From Siphonodentalium dalli (lineage: Eukaryota > Mollusca > Scaphopoda > Gadilida > Siphonodentaliidae), in NCBI GenBank assembly GCA_032622095.1, contig CP136066.1, positions 157,501,152 through 157,565,151 on the forward strand: a DNA stretch of 64,000 nucleotides, given 5' to 3'. Below are positions 14,099 to 23,793 of the stretch, in pieces. Every line of letters begins with the position of its first letter. The first letter of the stretch is position 1. Below the pieces are notes generated by a model. That model saw nothing but the letters and a program-made list of their open reading frames with translations, ran no database searches and had not been told where the DNA came from. A program made the position numbers and the translations under genes.

Positions 14099-16671
14099 GA
14101 TGCAGGACGGTCCAGATATGTCCCAACGTTCATATTCTATTTCCAGAATCCAGATATTTTGACTCCTACCCATTCTCTATGATGGGCCCTTAACATGGTG
14201 AAACCCAAATCGGAGCCCATGCGGTGAAAACCTAAGTCAACTATATATTAGTCATGTACGGATGCAGGACGGTCCAGATATGTCCCAACGTTCATATTAT
14301 ATTTCCAGAATCCAGATATTTTGACTCCTACCCATTCTCTAAGATGGGCCCTTAACATGGTGAACCCCAAATTGGAGCCCGTGCGGTGAAAACCTAAGTC
14401 AACTATATATTAGTCATATACGGATGCAGGACAGTCCAGATATGTCCCAACGCTCATATTATATCCCAAGAATCCAGATATTTAGAATCCTACGCATTTG
14501 CTATGATGGGCCCTTAACATGGTGAACCCCAAATCGGAGCCCGTGCGGTTAAAACCTAAGTCAACTATATATTAGTCATGTACGGATGCAGGACGGTCCA
14601 GATATGTCCCAAAGTTCATATAATATTTCCAGAATCCAGATATTTAGATTCCTACCCATTCTCTATGATCAGCCCTTAACATGGTGAACCCCAAATTGGA
14701 GCCTGTGCGGTGAAAACCTAAATCAACTATATATTAGTCATGTACGGATGCAGGACGATTCATATATGTCCCAACGTTCATATTATACTGCAAGAATCCA
14801 GATATTTAGACTCCTACCCATTCTCTATGATGGGCCCTTAACATGGTGAACCCCAAATTGGAGCCCGTGCGGTGAAACCCTAAGTCAACTATATATTAGT
14901 CATGTACGGATGCTGGACGATTCATATATGTCCCAACGTTCATATTATATTGCAAGAATCCAGATATTTAGACTCCTACCCATTCTCTATGATGGGCCCT
15001 TAGCATGGTGAACCCCAAATTGGAGCCCGTGCGGTGAAACCCTAAGTCAACTATATATTAGTCATGTACGGATGCAGGACGATTCATATATGTCCCAACG
15101 TTCATATTATATCGCAAGAATCCAGATATTTAGACTCCTACCCATTCTCTATGATGGGCCCTTAACATGGTGAACCCCAAATCGGAGCCCGTGCGGTGAA
15201 ATCCTAAATCAACTATATATTAGTCATATAGGGATGCAGGACGATTCATATATTTCCCAACGTTCATATTATATTTCCAGAATCCAGATATTTTTACTCC
15301 TACCCATTCTCTATGATGGGCCCTTAACATGGTGAACCCCAAATCGGAGCCCGTGCGGTGAAATCCTAAATCAACTATATATTAGTCATATAGGGATGCA
15401 GGACGATTCATATATTTCCCAACGTTCATATTATATTTCCAGAATCCAGATATTTTTACTCCTACCCATTCTCTATGATGGGCCCTTAACATGGTGAACC
15501 CCAAATTGGAGCCCGTGCGGTGAAACCCTAAGTCAACTATATATTAGTCATGTACGGATGCAGGACGATTCATATATGTCCTAACGTTCATATTATATCC
15601 CAAGAATCAAGATATTTTTACTCCTACCCATTCTCTATGATGGTCCCTTAACATGGTGAACCCCAAATCGGAGCCCGTGCGGTGAAATCCTAAATCAACT
15701 ATATATTAGTCATGTACGGATGCAGGACGGTCCAGAGATGTCCCAACGTTCATATTATATTTCCAGAATCCAGATATTTTAACTCCTACCCATTCTCTAT
15801 GATGGGACCTTAACATGGTGAACCCCAAATTGGAGCCCGTCCGGTGAAACCCTAAGTCAACTATATATTAGTCATGTACGGATGCAGGACGATTCATATA
15901 TGTCCCAACGTTCATATTATATTGCAAGAATCCAGATATTTATACTCCTACCCATTCTCTATGAAAGGCCCTTAACATGGTGAACCCCAAATTGGAGCCC
16001 GTGCGGTGAAACCCTAAGTCAACTATATATTAGTCATGTACGGATGCAGGACGATTCATATATGTCCCAATGTTCATATTATATTGCAAGAATCCAGATA
16101 TTTATACTCCTACCCATTCTCTATGATGGGCCCTTAACATGGTGAACACCAAATCGGAGCCCGTGCGGTGAAATCCTAAATCAACTATATATTAGTCATA
16201 TAGGGATGCAGGACGGTCCAGATATGTCCCAACGTTCATATTATATTTCCAGAATCCAGATATTTTGACTCCTACCCATTCTCTATTAACATGGTGAACC
16301 CCAAATTGGAGCCCGTGCGGTGAAACCCTAAGTCAACTATATATTAGTCATGTACGGATGCAGTCGATTCATATATGTCCCAACGTTCATATTATATCGC
16401 AAGAATCCAGATATTTATACTCCTACCCATTCTCTATGAAGGGCCCTTAACATGGTGAACCCCAAATTGGAGCCCGTGCGGTGAAACCCTAAGTCAACAA
16501 TATATTATTCATGTACGGATGCAGGATGATTCATATATGTCTCAACGTTCATATTATATCCCAAGAATCCAGATATTTAGACTCCTACGCATTTGCTATG
16601 ATGGACCCTTAACATGGTGAACCCCAAATCGGAGCCCGTGCGGTGAAATCCTAAATCAACTACAAGAATAA

Positions 16672-16818
16672 ATAGGCGAATTCAGAAAATGCTCCAAATT
16701 TGTCCGCTTCACAGACATCCGGTACCCCATCGACTTCGACAAGAAGGACCTGATCCACTTACTTCAACCTGAAGAAAAGGGTCAAAACGTCGGAATCGTC
16801 CGCTACAAACGCGGATAG
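16672..16818 (+). pseudogene. Orphan 3' end of an unknown coding sequence at the satellite edge
   Basis: Immediately right of the satellite a frame is open from ATA at 16672 (in-frame stop just before it) to TAG at 16816-16818, 48 codons with no ATG start. The predicted peptide is charged and ordered-looking (…FTDIRYPIDFDKKDLIHLL… ending …VGIVRYKRG). Base composition is clearly richer in C at third positions than its surroundings (GTC CGC TTC ACA GAC ATC), which looks like coding usage foreign to the AT-rich neighbourhood. I do not recognise the family. It could be the tail of a mobile-element or viral-type gene, or a chance open frame. The satellite begins only 10 bp upstream, so any 5' part was lost or displaced. 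Confidence 0.3.
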
Positions 16819-16858
16819 AACGCATTCTCAGGGGCTCCATTCTTCACTGAATGCGTTC
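16818..16858 (+). other. Stem-loop directly after the orphan stop codon
   Basis: GAACGCATTC (16818-16827) and GAATGCGTTC (16849-16858) form a perfect 10-bp stem with a 21-nt loop. The stem starts on the last base of the TAG that closes the orphan frame. It is not a histone-type stem-loop. Confidence 0.55.
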
Positions 16859-17007
16859 CCAGAATATGTGCAAAAAACGGCCCTTTTCAGGGCCAACCAA
16901 TCGATTAAAGGAAACTTTTTCCACATGCTATACTATATTGATTGACAATAAATTGGCAGGTCTATATGTATATATGTGGGGTACCCGGCGTTGCTCGGAT
17001 GAACTTA

Positions 17008-17170
17008 TAGTAGGGCGGCTCCGTGTCAAAAAAAGGGTGAATCGTGCATTTTAAGGTAAAAGCAACAAACTTTGTATACAACATCCTGAGGTGATATCTT
17101 GTGGATTTGGATATCATGCCAAGCTAGGGAAAGCCCATGGTTGCCATGGTAACCACCGAAAAACATAGCC
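17008..17170 (+). mobile_element. Solo transposon end, TAGTxGGGCGG-type TIR
   Basis: The segment starts TAGTAGGGCGG (17008), continues through GAATCGTGCATTTTAAGG and TAAAAGCAACAAACTT, and reaches a GGTTGCCATGGTAACC motif near 17150. The same end is found at about 23423 (same orientation) and, inverted, ending at 27816 and 30278. The AATCGT and GG(A)TAxAAGCxxCAAACTT blocks are shared with the TIRs of the intact element at 30602-33560. No matching partner end or target duplication was found for this copy. Confidence 0.6.
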
Positions 17171-17228
17171 GCCAAAAATGCCAAATTGGCTTTTTGCGGA
17201 AGTGCGATTTTGGTCCGCTCTCCCTGCA

Positions 17229-17515
17229 CTGCACCCCTGACTCAAATAGCGCCACTTTTGCCATTTTGAAAGCACACGATTAGATTCCTCGTTTCATAGA
17301 GAAGAATGTGTATCAACTTTGTGGAAATCGGCGCTAAACAGGTTTATTAATTATTGTGCACCTCTCCCCCTCCATGCACCCCTGACTCAAATGGCGCCAC
17401 TATTGACGTCTGTAAACCACACCATTAGATTCATCATGGAGATGATTATGTATAAGTTTGGTGGAAATCGGCGACAATTTTGTTTCTGCCCTTCTCCCCT
17501 TTTGTGCCCCTGACA
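17229..17515. repeat. Two-copy tandem repeat, about 165 bp
   Basis: GCACCCCTGACTCAAAT followed by GGCGCCACT-like sequence, a CACGATTAGATTC or CACCATTAGATTC block, and TTTGTGGAAATCGGCG or TTTGGTGGAAATCGGCG occurs at 17229-17340 and again at 17378-17480. The copies are diverged and non-coding. Confidence 0.6.
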
Positions 17516-17772
17516 ACAACAGCATCACTTTAGAAAATTTTAACCCGCACTATCTTATCCATTATCGTTCTTGTAAGAAAAAGTACCAAAATAGACCTCT
17601 CTATTGTTATCGAGATGGTCCCTGTAAATTGTTATGGAACAGACATTGGCAAATATATATATACATATATATAATTTCACAGTTTAAAGTAACGTGTGCA
17701 CAGTTATATATATGGTCCAAGAATAACATGAGACATCATAGTGTCAAGGAGACAACCCAGCTTTACACAACG

Positions 17773-18341
17773 TCATTTCCTGGGCGCATTTAGCTTGCAT
17801 CGGAAGTGATCAACGTAGAAATCTTCCTTCCGGGTTCGGTGTATTCTGTTTGCTGAGAACAGTTTTTGGAATGGGAAGATCGAATATTGATTCTTTCCAC
17901 ATTCATCCAAATGTTCACTCAGTGAAATTTTGCGATATTCTGGATGATTTATCTCGAACAACAACTGTATATACACGCAAAAGAAAGTTTCCCGACTAAC
18001 ATCAGTGACCATATTATCCACACCTGGGCACTCGGATATACGCGGAATTCTGTTCTTTAATTGCCTGTTGGATTGTAGGACTTTTATGAATTTTGCTTAG
18101 TCCGTAAGAGCTGCATTTCATCTCAAATTTTGTGAGATATTCGGCTTCTTTATCAGTTAGGCATTTAGAGAACTTTGTGACAAACTTCTCCTCATTTGTA
18201 GGAAGTGTCTTGTAAAAACGATCGTCCAAGAGTGTATCTTCCGATGTGTTGACATAGTCGGTCGCTTCCATAATCTCCAGTGCACCTCCTTTGTCTGCTC
18301 TTTTACAAACAATAGTGTTGTCAGAACAAAGGCGATTTTTT
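17773..18341 (-). pseudogene. Penelope-like retroelement remnant (RT fragment joined to GIY-YIG-like tail)
   Basis: Reading the minus strand from 18341 to 18014, the translation contains RADKGGALEIMEATDYV, then LLDDRFYKTL and YGLSKIHKSP. These match the N-terminal block of Penelope-like reverse transcriptases (an ADKG motif, a LxDxxxYxxL motif, then YGLPKIHK). The catalytic part of the RT that should follow is missing. Instead an overlapping frame (18021-17773) ends HRTRKEDFYVDHFRCKLN, which resembles the E-x-x-(Y/F)-(I/V)-x-x-F-x-x-x-LN tail of GIY-YIG nucleases found at the end of these elements. This suggests an internally deleted, frameshifted copy. The RT assignment is fairly secure; the nuclease-tail assignment is tentative. 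There is no functional protein here. Confidence 0.6.
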
Positions 18342-18800
18342 GAACAGCTGGATGGGCGTATGTGACCCAGTTTGTGATTTCTAGATGGACTGGTGGCAGC
18401 ACAAGAATACCCGTGGTTGCTGTGATTATGCATACATATTGGAATTTGGCAACGAGAAATTGTTAATTTCCTCCACGCACGACTTACACCCAATTTTTGA
18501 ACAGCTGGACAGGTTAATTGTGACCTAGTTTTTTTATTTTGAGATGAACTAGTAGCGGCACAAAACGAATCCAGAACAATAGTGTCGTGGCTGCTATGGT
18601 TATGCCTACGCATGCGATTTAGCAACGAAAACTGACCTTTTTTCATTATGTTGACCCCATGCACGACTTACGCCCAATTTTGAACAGCTGGACGAGCGTA
18701 TGTGACCTGGTTTGTGATTTCTAGATGGACTAGTTGCGGCACAAGAAGAATCCAGAAAGGATGGCACCGTAGCTGCTGTGATTATGCATACATACATGTG
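18342..18800. repeat. Three diverged tandem copies, about 155-185 bp
   Basis: GAACAGCTGGA with a following TGTGACC(T/C)(A/G)G, a GATGGACTxGT(T/G)GC(A/G)GCACAA block and GCTGTGATTATGCATACATA recurs starting at 18342, 18499 and 18682. The spacer carries GCACGACTTACxCCCAATTTT. It abuts the Penelope-like remnant and reads through it on the minus strand as a misleading longer frame. The core GATTTAGCAACxAAAA plus CATGCACGA is also present in the foldback cluster at 21165-21902, so both belong to one repeat family. Confidence 0.7.
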
Positions 18801-20052
18801 GGCGATTCAGTAACGATTGTTATCATATTATGAGAACTGGGAACTAGAAACTGGGGTTGGTCTGGGAACTAGTAACGGAATTCATGGAACTTGTGTAAGG
18901 GCAGATATGAAGCTACTCACAAACTCACAAAAAACCTTCAACGGCATTACAGCACAATAAATTGGGTTGATACAGTGCAATTCTAATATGGGTGAATCTG
19001 TGTTTAAAAAAAAATAAGAATTAAAAGATTATTTAGCTGGTTTTGAATGAGATGATATATACCGTACCACGGTGCCACATACCAATGCAAACTGTATGTA
19101 CTCTATATATGTAGACATCAGAGGCTACATAGGTGAAGCGGTACCTCCCTGGTGTTACTTGTAACAATCTTAGTCGACGAATCTTAATGCGCATGGAATT
19201 ATACCTGCTAAGTTAATGGCACCTAATCGTATCGTTGTCTCCTAAAATTTTGTGGACCGAACAATGAAGAGCATTTTTTTTGATAATTCATGTTTCCGAT
19301 GGGTGGGAAGCTAGTGTGGGGACCGTGGATATAATCTAGGAATCTGGTACTGATATATACGGCGCGGCAATGCCGATAGCTGTGTGGTTTAGAATAATTC
19401 AAGTGTCCGATGGGCGGTCGAGTTGGATTGTCTTCATCTAGAAATGATACACCAAATCATATTAAATAAAAGGTCGACCGACCACAATGTCCCTGGAGAC
19501 GGTGGCTAACTGAAGGATTGGATATGTCCGGAATAAATGTCATCATCCGGAAACCTCAAATGTTGAAAATCAAGAAAATTCGTCAAACTAGGGGCCATAA
19601 TTGCGGTAGAAAAGATCGGATAAGTCTGTTTTTCGAACTCGTTCAAGATATTTTTTAAAAACAGCTCTTACGCAAAACATTGTTAAAATCGGTTAATATT
19701 TGTTCAATTTATTGCGCTAACGAGCTAGAAAAGTCGGCAAAAATGACAAGAACTCGACAAAAATGGTTCCAACCAAACTCTGAATTGCAGGTTCCAACGA
19801 TGTTTAATATCTGTGCCAAATTAAAAAAAAATGACTGGAAAATGACGGAATATGTACACAGGCTCGGGCTAAAGTTGGGTCCCAGGATGTATGATGCTAT
19901 GTCAAAAATGTTTTCTGTTAAATATGTATGGCAGTGTGCGTTTTAGTCATGGTTTGGACGATGAACCCATTTCTTTGTGATAGATGCCAAGATTAATCAA
20001 TTAATTTGCAATTGAGTTAAAGGGAGGTAAAAGCTATTCTGCATCATAAGTT
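18801..20052. other. No gene seen; unique or decayed sequence
   Basis: AT-rich sequence with short A-runs. No repeat unit, domain-bearing frame or RNA gene was recognised. An 88-codon frame at 19680-19946 shows no recognisable domain. Confidence 0.5.
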
Positions 20053-20645
20053 TCAAGATCTATCCAAGTAGACCCACGGAGCGTCGATAAACATAGCGGT
20101 ATTTTCAATTAGGAGATTCATTTCAACAGAACATTGTGTGTCAGTATCTATAGAGTGATTTTTAATCACCTCTCCAATTCTGTTCACTGCCACCAGTCTC
20201 ATAAGATTAATATATGGATTTCCAGAATAACAGGTGCGCCGTGGGTGGTAAAAGGCTTTTGTATTTATCACATTGAGTGCTTCTTTCAACGGTTTACATT
20301 TCAACATCATAAACCCCTTCCTGCTGAAACTTTGACGAGCGACACATGCCAATCGATATAGGTATCGCTGGGCATGTATTGACAAGGCTGAAATATAGCT
20401 CCAGTCTTATAATTGATGCTGCGTACACAGAATGACAATTCTTTCATGAAATTCCTATCCGATTGATTATTACAATACAAATTGGCATTGTCTTGGAGAA
20501 TGACTATATATATATATTGCATATTTTGGTTATAAATGTTGGAATCGTTGTCCGACTTAAGTTGGCTGAATATTAGGCACAAATAAATTGCTAGTTTTCC
20601 GGGTGACATCCTGTCTGAGTGTAAACAAGAAGTCAAGACTGTCAC
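20053..20645 (-). CDS. Two overlapping short ORFs, doubtful small protein
   Basis: On the minus strand two frames overlap. The upstream one (20645-20307) has an internal Met followed by a hydrophobic stretch (MSPGKLAIYLCLIFSQL) that could be a signal peptide, then several Cys. The downstream one (20385-20053, 110 codons) is shifted in frame, basic at the start, and ends FIDAPWVYLDRS. They could be one small secreted protein broken by a frameshift, two exons, or chance frames. No family is recognised, and there is no clear promoter, splice-site pair or poly(A) signal. Treat as hypothetical. Confidence 0.12.
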
Positions 20646-21164
20646 CTTATAATCAACTTGTTTTATAGTATTAGTGTATACTTAATGCAGATATAAACAA
20701 ATAAAAATACCGTATACTTGAAGATGTTGTCCGTGTGGGATGAGGTGTGTTGACAATTAATTTGGAAATGCCGCGCCACCTCATACATGTACTATAGGCT
20801 ATAGTCCCGGCTTTGGCCAGTGGGTCGATAGTCGGTGTGACTATACAGAGCGTTTAGGATTTCAAGTGGGTTTCACTGATCTCTTCGTGGTATACCTGCC
20901 AGTATCTTCGGTTCTGGGACTTCTCTTCCCGATATCGTGACGTCGTATCGTTTATACCACTATTTAGACATGGCAGAAAATCGCCACCATCTGCTCCTCT
21001 GGTATTTAAACAATTAAATCGACAATATGGATAGAGAAACCCCAGATCCATCAGGACCTAAAACTCATACGTATTTTCAACAACAGACTGGGAGATGTTA
21101 CAAAAAAACAAAGAAATGTTTTTGAAAACCGTTTCGCAGCCCATAAACATGATTACGTAGCTAG

Positions 21165-21902
21165 ACGCATGGCGGCCTCCCGGGAATCCTTGCATTTTCA
21201 TGCGGTGCCACTCGGTGGGCGTCCACGGGACAGGGACGCAACCATATAACCCCTTCCAAATGTTCGATAATTGGGCTGAAGTCGTGCACGGAGCTCAACA
21301 TTGCAATTTTTGTTGCTAAATCGGCTGCGTAGCCAGAACCATTGCAGTCACAAGGGAATCCTTCCGTGTACATATGGTCGTGCCCCTGTCATATATAAGA
21401 TGCCATCGGTGGCACCGCACGGAAATGCCAGGATTCCAGGGTGGCCGCCATGGTTCTGGCTACGCAGCCGATTTAGTAACTAAACGTGCTATTTGGACAC
21501 TCCGTGCACGACTTCAGCCCTATTTTCGAAAATATGGAACGGTCGCCATTCACGACTTCAGACCAATTTTCGAATATTTTGAAGGGGATATATAGTCACG
21601 TCCCTGTCCTATAGATGCCCGCTGGGTGGCAACGCACGAAAATGCAAGAATTGCCCTGTGGCCACCATGGAACTAGCTACGCAGCCGATTTAGTATCAAA
21701 AGGGGCTATTTTGACACTCCGTGCACGACTTCAGCCCTATTTTCGAAAATATGGAACGGGTTATATGGTTGCCACCCTGTCCTATATAGATGCCCGCTGT
21801 GCGGCACCGCACGAGAATTCAAGGATTCCCTTGTGACTGCCATGGTGCTGGCCACGCAGCCGATTTAGCAACAAAAGTGCAATGTTGAGGTCCATGCACG
21901 AT
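21165..21902. repeat. Foldback cluster: one inverted plus about three direct copies of a ~215-bp unit
   Basis: The unit contains GGCACCGCACG, AATGCAAGGATTCCC, GCCATGGTTCTGGCTACGCAG, CCGATTTAGCAAC and GTGCACGACTTCAGCCC, then an (A/T)TTTTCGAA block and GGTTATATGGTTGC. It is inverted at 21165-21370 and direct at about 21384-21600, 21606-21776 and 21777-21902 (last copy truncated). The junction near 21371 makes a large hairpin. Several short frames seen here are translations of the repeat. Confidence 0.75.
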
Positions 21903-22002
21903 ACATATATCATATTTTTATCAAGGTAAAATAATCACGAAACCGTTGGGGTTAAACAAAATTAATAATGATTTCCATATTACTACGGGACATTTACTAG
22001 GG

Positions 22003-22852
22003 TTGAGACAACTGTTCAAAAACTGGTTCCTTGTATACTTTTTAGTAGAAGCATGGCATGCATATTTTCAACATCGGAAGGGTTGTGATCAAAAAAAATT
22101 GCACTCTATTCCAATGTTTTAATGTCACGTGATCTCCAAATCCAAGATGGCTGCCGTCTTAAGCAAAAATCAGGATATTTTCGAGGATTTTTGTGCATGT
22201 TTTTGACCAAATCTACCCCAAATAGCGGCCATATATCCCCAAATCATCCGGTTCACTTGTCTTTATTGTTTACTGGTTCAGTCGAAACAGCAGATGTGCT
22301 CAGGAAGGTTGGAGTTAACATTGTGGGTGGTTTAACTCAGATGAAATATAGATTTATAACATTGTACGCAAGACCCGATATAGTTGAAAATGGTCATTGT
22401 TCATTTTGACGTTAGAGCTGTATGGCTAGTTAACCTTCATCAATTTTGTTCTAACTCTATGGTTAATTGACATTCATCAAACACCTTAAAGACAATACAA
22501 GGAATGAAATAGAATTCAATATGACGTTGGTGTGATTTAATGTGGTTTAATGTCACGTGACCTCTATGGTTGTCAGATAAAATATAGATTTATAACATTG
22601 TACGCAAGACCCGGTATAGTTGAAAACGGTCATTGTTCATTTTGCGTTAGAGCTGTATGGCTCGTTAACCTTAATAAATTTTTGTTCTATCTCTAACTCT
22701 ATGGTTAATTAACATTCATCAAACACCTTAAAGACAATACAAGGAATGAAATAGATTTCACTAGTGTGGGGGCAACTATTCACTAACTGGTTCCTTGTAT
22801 ACTTTTCTTAGTAGCAGCATGGCATGTGCATTTTCAACATCAGGATGGGTTG
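22003..22852. repeat. Nested direct repeats
   Basis: An ~85-bp segment with ACTGGTTCCTTGTATACTTTT, GCATGGCATG and ATTTTCAACATC occurs at 22003-22088 and 22768-22852. Between them a ~190-bp block (ACATTGTACGCAAGACCC, GTCATTGTTCATTTTG, GAGCTGTATGGCT, CACCTTAAAGACAATACAAG) is present twice, from about 22350 and 22589. A solo element with short flanking repeats or a local duplication would both explain it. Confidence 0.65.
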
Positions 22853-22911
22853 TGCTAAATAATTGGACTCTATTCCAATTTTCAATGTCAATCGACTAAT
22901 CTAATGTACAG

Positions 22912-23420
22912 CATAAGAAACTCATCTGACATCCAAGTATTAAGAATAAAGTTATTCACCACCCCTCCAACCCACCAACCAATACATAATTTCAGAACGC
23001 AGATTTTTATTCGCAATTCGACTTCCAGTTCTATGAAATGTTTGTTTATGAATGAAGGATCGTCTAATCAAATACAAAAAGTTAGAAACTTATCTACGTC
23101 GAAGTTTAAAGACCAATGTTATTCGCCACCCCAAGTTTGAAGAATAAAGTTATTCGCCACCCCACCCGATTCAGATCGATGATTTTTGTTTGCAATTCCA
23201 GTTCTAAAAATGATTGTTTTTGATTGAAGGATTATCTAATATTATGCACAAAATAACAAACTCATATGACATCCAAGTATTGAGAATAAAGTTATTCGAT
23301 AACCCCCAGCCCACACCCAACCATCTTACAGAATTTCTTATCGCAAAATTTTGTTCGTATTTCCACTGCCAGTTCTATAAAATGATTGTTTATGATTGAA
23401 GGCGTCTAATCTAATGCACA
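22912..23420. repeat. Three diverged direct repeats, about 160-190 bp
   Basis: GAATAAAGTTATTCxxxACC, a TTCCAGTTCTA block, ATGATTGTTTxTGATTGAAGG and ATCTAAT recur around 22945, 23140 and 23285. CATCCAAGTATTxAGAATAAAG is nearly intact in the first and third copies. Non-coding. Confidence 0.65.
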
Positions 23421-23422
23421 AA

Positions 23423-23520
23423 GAGTGGGGCGGATAGATGACAAAATCGTGCATTTTATGGTAAAAGCACCAAACTTGACAGCATGTACTACATACAAAA
23501 ATAAGACATTTTGAACAGCA
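23423..23520 (+). mobile_element. Solo transposon end, TAGTGGGGCGG-type TIR
   Basis: AGTGGGGCGGATAGATGAC leads into AATCGTGCATTTTATGG, TAAAAGCACCAAACTTGACA and AAAATAAGACATTTT. It is a close inverted match to the end that finishes at 30278 and a member of the TIR family of the 30602-33560 element. The bases just outside this end and the 30278 end do not agree, so they are not shown to be the two ends of one insertion. Confidence 0.6.
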
Positions 23521-23544
23521 CACTACATGTATTTGGTGGTTTGA

Positions 23545-23793
23545 TTGTGTTATTCAATTGTCATTTATACTACAAGAATGTACTATTTTAACCTACATGC
23601 ATGGACTGTAGTTATATTTGTTGTTGGTCTTCTCTTTGGCTGTTTCATTTCGTACTCAGTGATGGTGATATGTGAAACTCAATGTTGCTCATCTCTCACG
23701 ATCCAGAACAAATCATTTAGTGAAAATGTATTGCTGTCCCGATTTAAGCAAGACATGCGTCTATGTCTTAGTGCACTTTGTTGTATCAAATAA
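23545..23793 (+). CDS. Small ORF with one predicted membrane segment (hypothetical)
   Basis: An 82-codon frame. After an internal Met at codon 12 comes a hydrophobic run of about 20 residues (WTVVIFVVGLLFGCFISYSV), then a Cys-containing tail with CETQCC and CLSALCC. The layout resembles a type II membrane anchor, but there is no recognised domain, splice support or neighbour to corroborate it. It may be chance. Confidence 0.15.
   Translation: MCYSIVIYTTRMYYFNLHAWTVVIFVVGLLFGCFISYSVMVICETQCCSSLTIQNKSFSENVLLSRFKQDMRLCLSALCCIK

Larger units (their letters stand above)
1..16662. repeat. 162-bp satellite DNA array (about 102 monomers)
   Basis: A tandem array with a fixed 162-bp period: the anchor GGATGCAGGAC recurs at 4, 166, 328, 490, 652, 814 and so on in register. 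Each monomer carries TATGTCCCAA, CAGATATTT, TCCTACCCATTCTCTATGA, GGGCCCTTAACATGG, TGAACCCCAAAT and CAACTATATATTAGTCAT. Monomers fall into recurring variants, for example GGACGGTCCAGATATG versus GGACGATTCATATATG, and TTTCCAGAATCC versus CCCAAGAATCC or TGCAAGAATCC. The array is already in progress at base 1, so its left end is outside the window. It stops abruptly in mid-monomer at about 16662. Although 162 is a multiple of 3, no frame stays open, so it is not coding. The last monomers are the most irregular: a 9-bp loss of GATGGGCCC near 16286 and a short deletion near 16363. The role (pericentromeric, telomeric or interstitial heterochromatin) cannot be told from sequence. Confidence 0.98.

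Noticed and set aside
1-16662. CRISPR-like or coding repeat array
   Set aside because: The 162-bp units are contiguous with no unique spacers, every frame is closed, and the setting is an intron-bearing eukaryote.
1-16662. Calling the array a centromere
   Set aside because: No CENP-B-like box was seen, and sequence alone does not show centromere function.
16818-16858. Histone-type 3' stem-loop
   Set aside because: Stem and loop sequences do not match the conserved histone element, and the frame before it does not resemble a histone.
18014-18664. 216-residue protein on the minus strand as an intact gene
   Set aside because: Its first half is translated tandem repeat and only the second half has Penelope RT similarity; a chimera of repeat and pseudogene.
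22003-22852. Solo or paired LTRs
   Set aside because: The flanking repeats are only ~85 bp, with no TG…CA ends, primer-binding site or polypurine tract.
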